A stretch of 64,000 nt of DNA from Cryomorpha sp963741985 (GTDB taxonomy: Bacteria; Bacteroidota; Bacteroidia; Flavobacteriales_D; Cryomorphaceae), in contig CAVUKD010000003.1 of assembly GCA_963741985.1 (NCBI GenBank), forward strand, positions 248,001-312,000, written 5' to 3'. Below the pieces are notes generated by a model, which did no database searches, had not been told where the DNA came from, and saw nothing but the letters and a program-made list of their open reading frames with translations. Position numbers and translations under genes: made by a program. Of the stretch, positions 36,469 through 45,548 are shown in pieces. Numbering within the stretch: position 1 is the first letter of the stretch; each line of letters starts with the position of its first letter.

Positions 36469-38415
36469 ATGGATTTATCCGTAATCATTGTCAATTACAA
36501 CGTTTCCTACTTTCTGGAGCAATGCCTGCACAGCGTGTTGCGCGCTGCGGAGGGGATAAGCTGCGAGGTGTATGTGGTGGACAATAATTCGGTGGATGGG
36601 TCGGTGGAAATGGTTCGGGAGAAATTTCCTGAGCTCAAGCTGATCGCAAACAAAGAGAATCTGGGTTTCAGCAGTGCCAATAATCAGGCAATCCGGCTTT
36701 CATCTGGTCGATATGTGCTTCTGCTCAATCCCGATACACTGGTCGAAGAAGATACTTTTTCTAAATCCCTAGCTTTTATGGATGCACATCCCGATGCCGG
36801 CGGGCTTGGTGTGAAAATGATCGATGGCAAAGGACGCTTTTTGCCGGAGAGCAAACGCGGACTGCCCACGCCTGCTGTGGCTTTTTACAAAATATTCGGC
36901 CTCTCGGCACTCTTTCCCAAGTCTAAGATTTTCGGAAGGTACCATCTCGGATATTTATCGAAAGATGAAACCCATGAAATTCCGATTCTCTCGGGAGCAT
37001 TTATGCTGATGCGAAAATCGGTGCTCGATGAAATCGGGCTGCTCGATGAAACGTTTTTCATGTATGGCGAGGACATCGACCTCTCCTACCGGATCGTGCT
37101 CGGCGGCTACAAAAATTACTATTTTCCAAAAACACGGATCATCCATTACAAAGGCGAAAGCACCAAGAAAAGCAGCGTGAATTACGTTTTTGTATTTTAC
37201 CGCGCCATGCTGATTTTCGCCAAGAAACACTTCTCTGCAAGGCTCGCTCAGTCATTTTCTTTCCTGATCAATCTGGCGATTTATCTCCGTGCTTCCATCG
37301 CGATTGCAAGCCGGTTTATCAAGAAGGCAATCGTGCCTGTGCTCGATGCGGTGTTTATTTTCGGGATTCTGCTTTTCGCAAAAAGTCAGTATCAAGAATT
37401 TTCGCATATTGATTATCAGAACGGAATGGTTTATATGGGATTTGCAGCTTACACCCTTATTTGGATGGCTTCGGTATTTCTCAATGGTGGATATGATAAA
37501 CCTGTGAACCTGCTGAAAATCCTGCGTGGAGTTTTGATCGGTTCCATTTTGATTCTTGCTTCTTACAGCCTTTTGCCGGAGGATTTGCGCTTTTCACGAG
37601 CTTTGATACTGCTTGGTTCTCTTGGCGCTGCTTCAGCTTATGTGATTTTCCGTTTGATGCTCCATTTTCTGAAAATAAGAGGCTATCGCTTGGGAAGACC
37701 TGCCGATCAGCGTGTTGGGATCGTTGGTAGCGATGCCGAATTTCAACGGATACGTACATTGCTTGAGGAAACCGGAAACCCCACAAAGTCCATTTTTCAA
37801 ATTTCCATTCAAAACGTCGAAAATCACGTTGTATCTCAAGCCGATCGCTTAGAGGAAGTAGCAGAAGTGTATAAGCTCGACACAATCGTTTTCAGTGGCG
37901 AAGACGTTGCTTCGCATCGAATAATCAGCCTCATGGCATCGGTTGAGCGAAAGAATCTTTCATTCAAAATCGCACCTCCCGAAAGTCTGTACATCATTGG
38001 CAGCAATTCCATAGAAAAAGGTGGAGACCTATTTATTATGGATATCAACGCGGTAAGCAAACCCGGAAATTTGAGAAAAAAACGGACGTTGGATATTGCT
38101 TTATCCATCCTATTCCTTGTATCGCTTCCACTAAACGTTTGGTTTGTAAATAATAAGAGTGGTTTTGTGACCAATATTTTCGCGGTACTTTTTGGACGAA
38201 AGTCTTGGGTGGGTTATTCCATGTTGGATATACAAACCGGCGAGCTTCCCAAAATCCGATTAGGAATCGTCAGTCCAATTGATCGGTTGCGTCATATCAA
38301 AGCTCCAGTAGATACCGCGCGCAAGCTTAATATCGTTTATGCAAGGGCTTATAGTATTCGGAATGATTTATCGATTATTGGATCGGCATATTCGCAATTA
38401 GGGCGCGGGGTTTAG
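36469..38415 (+). CDS. GT2 glycosyltransferase fused to a degenerate sugar-phosphate transferase region
   Basis: 648 residues from ATG 36469 (MDLSVIIVNYNVSYFLEQCL). Residues 1-~250 are a GT-A family 2 transferase of the rhamnosyltransferase type (VVDNNSVDGS, ENLGFSSANNQA, LLLNPDTLVEED with the metal-binding D-x-T, GAFMLMRKS, YGEDIDLSYR). Several membrane segments follow (~260-390), then a Rossmann-like domain (RVGIVGSDAEFQRIRTLLEE) like the CoA-binding domain of polyprenyl glycosylphosphotransferases. The end (KKRTLDIALSILFLVSLPLN, then FGRKSWVGYS) resembles the start and a late segment of a bacterial sugar transferase, but the usual KFRTM and DELPQ motifs are missing. It probably acts in polysaccharide or O-antigen synthesis at the inner membrane, with only the GT2 half catalytic. 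Confidence 0.8.
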   Translation: MDLSVIIVNYNVSYFLEQCLHSVLRAAEGISCEVYVVDNNSVDGSVEMVREKFPELKLIANKENLGFSSANNQAIRLSSGRYVLLLNPDTLVEEDTFSKSLAFMDAHPDAGGLGVKMIDGKGRFLPESKRGLPTPAVAFYKIFGLSALFPKSKIFGRYHLGYLSKDETHEIPILSGAFMLMRKSVLDEIGLLDETFFMYGEDIDLSYRIVLGGYKNYYFPKTRIIHYKGESTKKSSVNYVFVFYRAMLIFAKKHFSARLAQSFSFLINLAIYLRASIAIASRFIKKAIVPVLDAVFIFGILLFAKSQYQEFSHIDYQNGMVYMGFAAYTLIWMASVFLNGGYDKPVNLLKILRGVLIGSILILASYSLLPEDLRFSRALILLGSLGAASAYVIFRLMLHFLKIRGYRLGRPADQRVGIVGSDAEFQRIRTLLEETGNPTKSIFQISIQNVENHVVSQADRLEEVAEVYKLDTIVFSGEDVASHRIISLMASVERKNLSFKIAPPESLYIIGSNSIEKGGDLFIMDINAVSKPGNLRKKRTLDIALSILFLVSLPLNVWFVNNKSGFVTNIFAVLFGRKSWVGYSMLDIQTGELPKIRLGIVSPIDRLRHIKAPVDTARKLNIVYARAYSIRNDLSIIGSAYSQLGRGV

Positions 38416-38581
38416 ACTCTTTTACCGTGTCTGAATGGTTGTAGCATCTTCTCGTATTTCTATTCTATTCAGCAATTAATTGTGATTTCAAATTTCGATT
38501 TGCTTATTGCTAATTACGATTAATTTCTTTCGATCGTGAGGAGATCAGTAAAGGAAAGTGCCTATTGAAATTCCCGCGTTC

Positions 38582-39457
38582 TCAGCGAATTACAATTTTC
38601 CCGTTTCCAATTTGCTTATTATCTGCAAGGCTCTCGATTGTGTAAATATATAAACCACTCGCAAATTCATGCGTATCAAGGGTTGTCCTTTCGCGGAAGC
38701 GCATCGATCTGAGAATACTCTTGCCAGTGATGTCATGAATTGCAAGCGCACATTCTCCTAAATATTGATCGGCAATATCAAACGAAATGCTTTCTGAAGC
38801 CGGATTGGGATAGATTTTTACATCAACCGGATTAATGTTTCTGACAGAAGTGAGCGACTCCAAAACGGAAAGCTCGATAAAATCAAATTTAACGCTACTA
38901 AAACACAGATCGCACATATCGGAAGATAAGCGTACCGTAAGCGTGTCAGATGCCTGAAGTGAAAGGGTGTCGGTAAATGAAAATTGGATCCAGTCCAATG
39001 TTGAGGCTTCCAATGATTTGCTTTCTACAAACTGAGATTGCGCACCGGAACCAATCGAAGCATAGCCGATAGATGGTGATCCTCCGAAAGCAGAATCAGA
39101 ACGCATCCAATATTTGAGTTCATAGACATTCGTTCCCGTTTGACCGGTAATATAGGTTTCTGCAAATCCAGCTTGTGGGAAATCCCCATTCAATTTCAAA
39201 CACCATAATTCTTCAGGTATCAATGAAGGTGAGTCCATATAAAACTGTACTTGACAATGCGTTAAAGCATCACAATTAACTGACAATTCTTCACCACATT
39301 CATTGAACCAATCGGTGCATTTCAGTTCCATATTGTTTTCCTGAAATTTCCAGTTATCAATTAAATTCTGGCTAAAACCAAAAGGAGAATTCGCAAAAAT
39401 AATAAGGGTAAGGGCAAGGTATTTCATAGAGCTGGATATTCGTTTGAGTTTATTCAT
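38582..39457 (-). CDS. Secreted protein with T9SS sorting domain
   Basis: 291 residues. The first ATG gives MNKLKRISSSMKYLALTLII; an internal Met at residue 11 would give a more compact signal peptide ending GFSQ. The mature part is a single beta-sandwich-like domain beginning NLIDNWKFQE, with Cys pairs (CTDWFNECGEELSVNC) and WIQFSFTDTLSL, a pattern seen in carbohydrate-binding-like modules. From ~215 a T9SS sorting domain follows (VKIYPNPASESISFDI, IHDITGKSIL, GLYIYTIESL, GKIVIR). It is predicted to be a surface or secreted protein without an evident catalytic site. The gene stands alone, divergent from the E2 gene. Confidence 0.8.
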   Translation of the reverse strand: MNKLKRISSSMKYLALTLIIFANSPFGFSQNLIDNWKFQENNMELKCTDWFNECGEELSVNCDALTHCQVQFYMDSPSLIPEELWCLKLNGDFPQAGFAETYITGQTGTNVYELKYWMRSDSAFGGSPSIGYASIGSGAQSQFVESKSLEASTLDWIQFSFTDTLSLQASDTLTVRLSSDMCDLCFSSVKFDFIELSVLESLTSVRNINPVDVKIYPNPASESISFDIADQYLGECALAIHDITGKSILRSMRFRERTTLDTHEFASGLYIYTIESLADNKQIGNGKIVIR

Positions 39458-39579
39458 TTAAGTGTAAGATGCATTCGAAGAGAAAATAGTTGCATGAAGC
39501 CGTTCAGAAAGTCCCCTTCATTTTTTGAAAGAGTGTGTTCTTCTCACTATACTACTTTACGCTTTCCACCAAACTTTGA

Positions 39580-39609
39580 TTGTCATTCAGGAATATTCAA
39601 CTAATTTTG
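39580..39609 (+). promoter_or_regulatory. Promoter of the E2 gene (TTG-N19-TAATTTTG)
   Basis: TTG at 39580-39582 and TAATTTTG at 39602-39609 match both Bacteroidota promoter elements with a standard 19-base spacer, placing transcription start ~20 bp before ATG 39634. This is the best promoter in the window. Confidence 0.65.
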
Positions 39610-39633
39610 CACTGCCATTAATGAAAATAAATT

Positions 39634-40980
39634 ATGCCAGAAGTAGAAGTTTTACTCCCCAAGATGGGCGAAAGTGTCGCGGAAGCTACGATTGTAGGTT
39701 GGGTTAAAAATGAAGGTGACACGGTCCAAGCCGATGAGCCCATTATTGAAATAGCCACTGACAAAGTAGATAGCGAAGTGCCAGCTCCCGAAGACGGGGT
39801 ATTGGTGAAACAGCTTTGCAAAGAAGGCGATGTCATAGCAGTAGGTCAGCCGATTGCCATTATTCGTATTGGCGGCGACAGCGACGACTCAAAACCTTCG
39901 GAAAGCTCAGAATCAGCATCTCAGCCGAAAAAAGAAGAAGTAAAAACAGTGGCTTCACCACAAAACGGGGCTCAAAAAATGCCCGAACCGGCTTTATCGG
40001 AAGCAGATTCTCCCGTTTCAAAATCTGGTCCTTCAGGAAGATTTTATTCACCGCTCGTGCGAAATATTGCCAAAGAAGAAGGAATCGGAATGCAGGAACT
40101 CGAATCGATTGCAGGCAGCGGTCTCGAAGGCAGAGTGACCAAAAAAGATATGTTGGATTATATTCCAAATAGAAATGGAGCAGCTCCACAACCTGCTGCG
40201 CGTCCAAAGGAAGATGCGCATCAGCCTGTATCCGTAAAACAAATACCCAAAGCCACAGTGCTGGCTGGTCCCGACGATGAAATCGTTGAAATGGATCGTA
40301 TGCGGAAACTTATTTCCGAACATATGGTGACCTCCAAGCACACCTCGCCCCATGTTACTTCTTACGTAGAAGCCGATATGACCAATATCGTAAAATGGCG
40401 CGATAAATGGAAAAAGAAATTTGAAGACCGCGAAGGCGAAAAGCTCACCTTCACCCCTATTTTTATCGAAGCAATTGTCCGTGCTATTAAGGAAATGCCC
40501 CTGGTGAATGTTTCTACCGACGGAACGAATATCATCAAACGAAAACATATCAATATCGGTATGGCTACAGCTTTGCCTTCCGGCAATCTGATCGTACCCG
40601 TAATTCACGATGCCGACCAGTTAAACCTCGTAGGCCTCGCCAAAAAAGTAAATGATCTGGCGAGACGCGCACGCGAAAACAAACTAAAACCCGAAGATAT
40701 TCAAGGAGGTACCTATACCATGACCAATGTCGGAACCTTTGGAAATGTGATGGGTACTCCGATCATCAACCAACCTCAAGCCGCGATCATGGCAGTTGGT
40801 GCTATTCGCAAAAAGCCCGCCGTTATTGAGACTCCGCAGGGAGATTTCATCGGAATTCGAAGTATGATGTTCCTTTCTCATGCCTACGATCACCGCATCA
40901 TAGATGGTGCTTTGGGAGGTAGTTTTGTGCGAAAAGTAGCCGACTTTCTTGAACAATTTGATGTGAATAGGGAAATTTGA
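39634..40980 (+). CDS. 2-oxoacid dehydrogenase E2 (dihydrolipoamide acyltransferase)
   Basis: A 448-residue core subunit that transfers acyl groups from lipoate to CoA in a pyruvate-, 2-oxoglutarate- or branched-chain-type complex. Order of domains: one lipoyl domain (1-~78, lipoyl-lysine Lys44 in ATDKVDSEVP), a Pro/Ala/Ser/Lys linker, an E1/E3-binding domain (~132-168, SPLVRNIAKEEGI ... GLEGRVTKKDMLDYI), a second linker and the catalytic domain with DHRIIDGALGG (His420) near the C-terminus. The MPEVEVLLPKMGESVAEATI start is common in Bacteroidota branched-chain or generic E2 proteins. No E1 or E3 gene is nearby, so the exact complex is undecided. Confidence 0.92.
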   Translation: MPEVEVLLPKMGESVAEATIVGWVKNEGDTVQADEPIIEIATDKVDSEVPAPEDGVLVKQLCKEGDVIAVGQPIAIIRIGGDSDDSKPSESSESASQPKKEEVKTVASPQNGAQKMPEPALSEADSPVSKSGPSGRFYSPLVRNIAKEEGIGMQELESIAGSGLEGRVTKKDMLDYIPNRNGAAPQPAARPKEDAHQPVSVKQIPKATVLAGPDDEIVEMDRMRKLISEHMVTSKHTSPHVTSYVEADMTNIVKWRDKWKKKFEDREGEKLTFTPIFIEAIVRAIKEMPLVNVSTDGTNIIKRKHINIGMATALPSGNLIVPVIHDADQLNLVGLAKKVNDLARRARENKLKPEDIQGGTYTMTNVGTFGNVMGTPIINQPQAAIMAVGAIRKKPAVIETPQGDFIGIRSMMFLSHAYDHRIIDGALGGSFVRKVADFLEQFDVNREI

Positions 40981-41014
40981 TACCTATTTCATAAGTTAAG
41001 CCACAGGTTTATAT

Positions 41015-41022
41015 TAGCTTTG
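41015..41022 (+). promoter_or_regulatory. Candidate -7 box of the PorE-like gene (TAGCTTTG)
   Basis: A full TAnnTTTG match 22 bp before ATG 41045. A -33 element at standard distance is weak (GTTAAG near 40995). Confidence 0.45.
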
Positions 41023-41044
41023 GAAATTCCAATTATCGCCTTAA

Positions 41045-43090
41045 ATGATTTCGAAGCTAATTAAAAGACCAATCGGATTGGCAATTTTTCTCAGTATAAT
41101 GAGTCTCGGCGCATTCGCCCAGAACATGGATTTTGCTCAAAAATTCCAAGAGGCCGTAAGGCTTGACGAAGAGAATGAGCTCAACCAGAGTTTTGTAATA
41201 TGGACGCAGCTGGCCTCTGATAATCCTGATAATTTTAATGTAAATTACAAGGCTGGACGTGCCTATCTCCAGTCTTTTAACCGAAAAAGTGCAGCTTTGC
41301 CTTTCTTTGAAAAAGCCGTAAAGGGAAAAATCGATAAGAATTACGATCCATTTAGTCCCGCAGAAAAAGGCGTGCCCGTGGAAGTATATTATTACTACGC
41401 TAAGGCGCTGCACTTAAATTACAAATTACAGCAGGCGGCCGATTACTACGAGAAATTTCTGGTGAATGCTCCCGAGAAACATTTCCTCTACCCCGAAGCA
41501 AAACTGGGATTAGAGCAACTCAATCACGCGAAAATACTGATGAAAGTGCCGGTAGAATTCAAAATCAAAAATCTCGGACCTATAGTGAATTCCGAGTACC
41601 CTGATTTTTCGCCGGTAATATCCGTGGATGAAAATGCCTTGTTCTTCACCTCCGCGCGCCTTCGCGCAGATAGTTCGAATCTGGGGTTAAAAGATCGCCA
41701 AACAGGACTTTATTTCGAGGATATTTATGCGTCGTACAAAGATCGGGATGGCAACTGGCAAGCTCCGGAACTTCTAAATATTAATACCCGTGATCATACC
41801 GCAACAATGAATGTTTCAGTTGACGGACAAACGCTTTATCTCTACAAAGATGATAATGGGGACGGAAACATATATTTCAGCAAACTGGTTGGTGAAACAT
41901 GGAGCGACCCGCAGCCTATGCCTGCTGTGATCAATTCCACTGCCTGGGAAACTCACCTCGCCATTACACCCGATGAGCAAACCATCTATTTTGTGAGCAA
42001 CAGAAAAGGCGGACTCGGAGGCCGGGACATCTATCGTGTAAAACTTTTACCGAATGGAAAATGGAGTGATGCCCAAAATCTAGGACCGAATATCAATACC
42101 CCTTACGATGAAGATGCGGTGTTTATTTCGCCTGATAGTGAGACGCTTTACTTCAGTTCAAAAGGCCACGAAAGCATGGGTGGATTTGACATTATGTACA
42201 GCAAGCGCGATGAGAGCGGCGAATGGAAAGAACCTACAAATATTGGTTATCCCATCAATACGGTCGATGATGACGTATTCTTTGTGACCAGCGCCGATGG
42301 GCAACGAGCATATTATTCTTCGGTGCGTGATTCCGGATATGGCGAGAAAGACATTTACATGATCAACCTGCCTAATCCTCAGGCTGTGAGTCTTGCAGTT
42401 TTAAAAGGAACGATTATTCCTGCTGAAGGAGACAAGCTTCCCGACGATATCGTAATCTATGTGACCAACCGCAAGACCGGAAACGAGCAAGCCTTTACTC
42501 CACGTGCTCGTGACGGTGTTTTTGTTGCCATATTGCCTCCTTGTAGCACCTATGACATTGCGTATCAGATAAACGGAAAAGTTGCAGCTCGCGACACATT
42601 CCAAATCGATTGCGATATTGATTATGAAGAGATAAACAAACAGCTTTTGCTGAGCCCCTTAATGGTCAGTGCCGACGGATCAGCTTTTGTAATGAATTCT
42701 ACTTCAGGAAAAATTGTTCCGGCTAGTTTTAAGAAATACTTTGGTTACAACCAAGATCTTGTGAGTACAGAGGAGAAGATGTACGAGGATTTTATGACTT
42801 CGCTCAAAGGAATTATTTTCCGAAAAGGATCTGCTGATATTACCATTTTCGGAAGTGCATCAAAAGTGCCAACCAAAACGTATAAGGACAATACTGTGTT
42901 GGCTGAGATACGCGCAAATAAAGCGAAAGAAAAAATATTAGACAATGCTAAAAAATACAATATCGACCCCTCAAAAATCCATTTTATATCCGTAACCGGA
43001 AAAGTTCAGGGACCGGAGTATAAGGGTGATTTTAAAGCAGGTGAAGATAAATATAAAGAATATCAATATATCGAAGTAAAAGCCCAATAA
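41045..43090 (+). CDS. PorE-like TPR / PD40 / CRD / OmpA-type lipoprotein or periplasmic protein
   Basis: 681 residues with a signal peptide (IGLAIFLSIMSLGAFAQ). Domain order matches PorE of the type IX secretion system: TPR repeats (~25-165, with NVNYKAGRAYLQSFN), a PD40/WD40-like beta-propeller (~175-445, repeating E-Y-P-D-F-S-P, L-F-F-T-S, T-L-Y-F-S-S and D-I-Y or D-I-M-Y), a carboxypeptidase-regulatory-like domain (~448-535) and a C-terminal OmpA-like domain (~575-681, with NTVLAEIRANKAKEKI matching the N-x2-L-x3-R-A-x2-A core). In Porphyromonas gingivalis, PorE attaches the T9SS to peptidoglycan. No Cys lipobox is seen. The domain order makes a T9SS or envelope-anchoring role likely; exact orthology is inferred. 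Confidence 0.75.
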   Translation: MISKLIKRPIGLAIFLSIMSLGAFAQNMDFAQKFQEAVRLDEENELNQSFVIWTQLASDNPDNFNVNYKAGRAYLQSFNRKSAALPFFEKAVKGKIDKNYDPFSPAEKGVPVEVYYYYAKALHLNYKLQQAADYYEKFLVNAPEKHFLYPEAKLGLEQLNHAKILMKVPVEFKIKNLGPIVNSEYPDFSPVISVDENALFFTSARLRADSSNLGLKDRQTGLYFEDIYASYKDRDGNWQAPELLNINTRDHTATMNVSVDGQTLYLYKDDNGDGNIYFSKLVGETWSDPQPMPAVINSTAWETHLAITPDEQTIYFVSNRKGGLGGRDIYRVKLLPNGKWSDAQNLGPNINTPYDEDAVFISPDSETLYFSSKGHESMGGFDIMYSKRDESGEWKEPTNIGYPINTVDDDVFFVTSADGQRAYYSSVRDSGYGEKDIYMINLPNPQAVSLAVLKGTIIPAEGDKLPDDIVIYVTNRKTGNEQAFTPRARDGVFVAILPPCSTYDIAYQINGKVAARDTFQIDCDIDYEEINKQLLLSPLMVSADGSAFVMNSTSGKIVPASFKKYFGYNQDLVSTEEKMYEDFMTSLKGIIFRKGSADITIFGSASKVPTKTYKDNTVLAEIRANKAKEKILDNAKKYNIDPSKIHFISVTGKVQGPEYKGDFKAGEDKYKEYQYIEVKAQ

Positions 43091-43106
43091 GCTAAAAATA
43101 AAAATT

Positions 43107-43120
43107 AATTAGCGCTAATT
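43107..43120. promoter_or_regulatory. 14-bp perfect palindrome AATTAGCGCTAATT
   Basis: It lies in the 75-bp gap between the two PorE-like genes. A palindrome without loop is more like a protein-binding site than a terminator. No regulator is assigned. Confidence 0.3.
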
Positions 43121-43165
43121 GTGATGAACAACTTATTACATTCGCAAAAAACCAAAATGTAACCT

Positions 43166-44713
43166 TTGAAAATCCCCTTTTTTATACGCGTTACCTTTGC
43201 CGTTCTGATTTTCGGTATCCTTGGCGAAGCCGTTTTTGGACAGGATCCTAAGGAGGCGGCCTCAGAATTTGGATACGGCAATTATTTTGGTGCCATCGAT
43301 ATGTATTCCAAATTAATCAAGAAGGAGCCTGACAATAGTGCGTATAACGAAAACTTAGGACTCAGCTATCTGCGAACGAATATCGACCCGAAAGTGGCAC
43401 TTGATTATTTACTCAAAGTGGAATCGCTCGGCAAATTTAAATCCGATCTATATCTCGAAATCGCACGAGCTTATATGTTTCATCTTCAATACGAAGAGGC
43501 TCTAAATTATGTTGAAAAATTTGAGAAAAACGGTGGTGTAAATAAAAAGAATACAGATGATTATACCCGGTTGAAAACCAACTGTATTGCCGCAATGGAT
43601 CTTTTGAAATACCCGGTAAGCGTTCATTTTAAAAATCTGGGTAGCAGCATTAATACTGAATATCCGGATTATTACCCCTTCATTACCAAAGACGGTCAGA
43701 CACTCATTTTCACTTCTCGCCGCAAAGTGAGACCCGGATCCAGTCCTGAATTTGATGGGTACTATCCATCAGATATTTTCGAAACCCATTTTAAGAATGC
43801 TGAATGGGAAACAGCCCAAAGGCTTGGTGATCGTATCAATACTGTATACGACGAACAATCGGTAGGCCTTACCGATACCGGAGATACGCTCTTCTTCTAT
43901 ATCGATCATGTCGATGATTTTGGAGATCTTTTTACCAGCGTGAGCCGCAATGGCATTTTTGCCGATCCGCAACGAATGGATAATCAGATCAACTCGGCTT
44001 CTGTTGAGTCAGCGTGTACTATTTCCAAAAATGGACAAACAATGCTTTTCAGTTCTAATCGCGAAGGTGGTGCGGGTGGACTTGACTTGTGGACCGTTCG
44101 TAAACGGCCAAATGGCAAATGGGACAAACCCGTAAATTTGGGCGAAGAGATTAACACCTCTTTCAATGAGGATTTTCCTACCTTGAGTGCCGATGGTCAA
44201 ACCCTCTATTTCTGCTCTGACGGACATCCGGGTATGGGCGGGTACGATCTATTCTTTTCTTGCTGGGATGAGCAAAGTCACATATGGTCCAAACCACAAA
44301 ATCTCGGCTATCCCATTAATACACCGAATGATGAAAAAACAATCTCTTATCTCGCTGATGGTAAATCGGCTGTGATGAGTGCTTTTCGTGCGGATGGTTT
44401 TGGAGACCTTGATATCTACACAGTTACCTATCAAAAAAAGGAGGATGACAATCCAGCGATCTTTGTATTCAGCATCCCACTGAATGATGGCGAAATATCC
44501 CCGGAAATAGAAATTCGGAATGAATTTGATGAGCCCGTAGGAAATTATTATGCCAATCGCGTTACTGGAAGGTATATAATCGGACTCTATCCTGGAAAAT
44601 ACTTTATTTACATTGATGCCAAAGGATACAAACCCTATAATGAAGCTTTAGTCGTAAACAGATTTCACACACGTCAGGACAACAATGTGAAAGTAATAAA
44701 ATTAGAAAAGTAA
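43166..44713 (+). CDS. TPR / PD40-propeller protein, PorE-like paralog lacking the OmpA domain
   Basis: 515 residues beginning at a TTG (MKIPFFIRVTFAVLIFGIL when initiated with Met), with a signal peptide ending AVFGQ. TPR-like helices cover ~25-145 (ENLGLSYLRTNIDPKVALDY), and a PD40 propeller covers ~150-425 (INTEYPDYYPFITKDGQTLI, ADGQTLYFCSDG, GFGDLDIYTV). A short beta domain (~435-515) resembles the carboxypeptidase-regulatory domain of the preceding gene. The C-terminal OmpA-like domain is absent. It is 75 bp downstream of the PorE-like gene and 1 bp upstream of the exonuclease gene, so it probably shares their transcript. Confidence 0.75.
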   Translation: MKIPFFIRVTFAVLIFGILGEAVFGQDPKEAASEFGYGNYFGAIDMYSKLIKKEPDNSAYNENLGLSYLRTNIDPKVALDYLLKVESLGKFKSDLYLEIARAYMFHLQYEEALNYVEKFEKNGGVNKKNTDDYTRLKTNCIAAMDLLKYPVSVHFKNLGSSINTEYPDYYPFITKDGQTLIFTSRRKVRPGSSPEFDGYYPSDIFETHFKNAEWETAQRLGDRINTVYDEQSVGLTDTGDTLFFYIDHVDDFGDLFTSVSRNGIFADPQRMDNQINSASVESACTISKNGQTMLFSSNREGGAGGLDLWTVRKRPNGKWDKPVNLGEEINTSFNEDFPTLSADGQTLYFCSDGHPGMGGYDLFFSCWDEQSHIWSKPQNLGYPINTPNDEKTISYLADGKSAVMSAFRADGFGDLDIYTVTYQKKEDDNPAIFVFSIPLNDGEISPEIEIRNEFDEPVGNYYANRVTGRYIIGLYPGKYFIYIDAKGYKPYNEALVVNRFHTRQDNNVKVIKLEK

Positions 44714-44714
44714 A

Positions 44715-45548
44715 ATGCAATTAAAACTCAAAAAGCCACTAGCCTTTTTCGATTTGGAAACTACCGGAGTGAATGTAGCTTCCGATCGGATCGTAGAAAT
44801 CGCTATTTTAAAGGTTTTTCCGGACGGTCATCAGGAAAGGCGACCCGATCCTGCTACCGGTTTAACCCGGCTTCTCATTAATCCGGGCATTCCCATTCCG
44901 TTGGAAACTTCGCTAATACATGGCATCTATGATGAAGATGTGAAAGATGCACCAACTTTTAAAGATATAGCTGACAAGCTTTTCAAATTTCTATTTGATA
45001 GTGACTTAGCTGGGTTCAATTCCAATAAATTCGATGTACCCATACTTGCGGAAGAGTTTTTAAGATGTGGAATTGATTTCAGCATCGAAGACCGAAACCT
45101 GATTGATGTGCAAAATATTTTTCACTTGATGGAGCAGCGTACACTCAAGGCAGGCTATAAATTCTATTGCCACAAAGAGATGGAAAATGCACACGAAGCT
45201 ATGGCCGATGTGCAGGCAACGTATGACGTATTCTTAGCTCAACTCGAAAAATATAAGGGTACCCAAATCGAAGACAAAACCGGCAACCTCTATGAACCTG
45301 TGGTAAACGATATGGAAAAACTGCATCTTGTTTCCCAACGTCACCGGAATGTTGATATGCTTGGCAGAATCGTATATAACGAAAAGGACGAAGAGATTTT
45401 CAATTTTGGAAAACACAAGGGTGTAACGGTGCGGGAAGTCCTTAAACGTGAACCGGGATATTACGGTTGGATGCTCAATGGCGATTTTCCGCTTTATACC
45501 AAGAAAGTATTGAAGGACATTAAAGAACGTGCGAGTCAAGAGTTATGA
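44715..45548 (+). CDS. DnaQ-like 3'-5' exonuclease with C-terminal DUF3820-like domain
   Basis: 277 residues. The DEDDh exonuclease domain (1-~175) has motif I FFDLETTG (catalytic D13, E15), the FNSNKFDVPILAEEF region for motif II and HEAMADVQAT for motif III. The C-terminal part (~215-277) holds FNFGKHKGVTVREVLKREPG then YYGWMLNGDFP, the signature of DUF3820 (putative quorum-sensing-regulated factor family), often fused to exonucleases in Bacteroidota. It probably trims DNA or RNA 3' ends in repair; it is not the replicative epsilon subunit by length or context. Its last codons overlap the next gene (ATGA, 4 bp). Confidence 0.88.
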   Translation: MQLKLKKPLAFFDLETTGVNVASDRIVEIAILKVFPDGHQERRPDPATGLTRLLINPGIPIPLETSLIHGIYDEDVKDAPTFKDIADKLFKFLFDSDLAGFNSNKFDVPILAEEFLRCGIDFSIEDRNLIDVQNIFHLMEQRTLKAGYKFYCHKEMENAHEAMADVQATYDVFLAQLEKYKGTQIEDKTGNLYEPVVNDMEKLHLVSQRHRNVDMLGRIVYNEKDEEIFNFGKHKGVTVREVLKREPGYYGWMLNGDFPLYTKKVLKDIKERASQEL

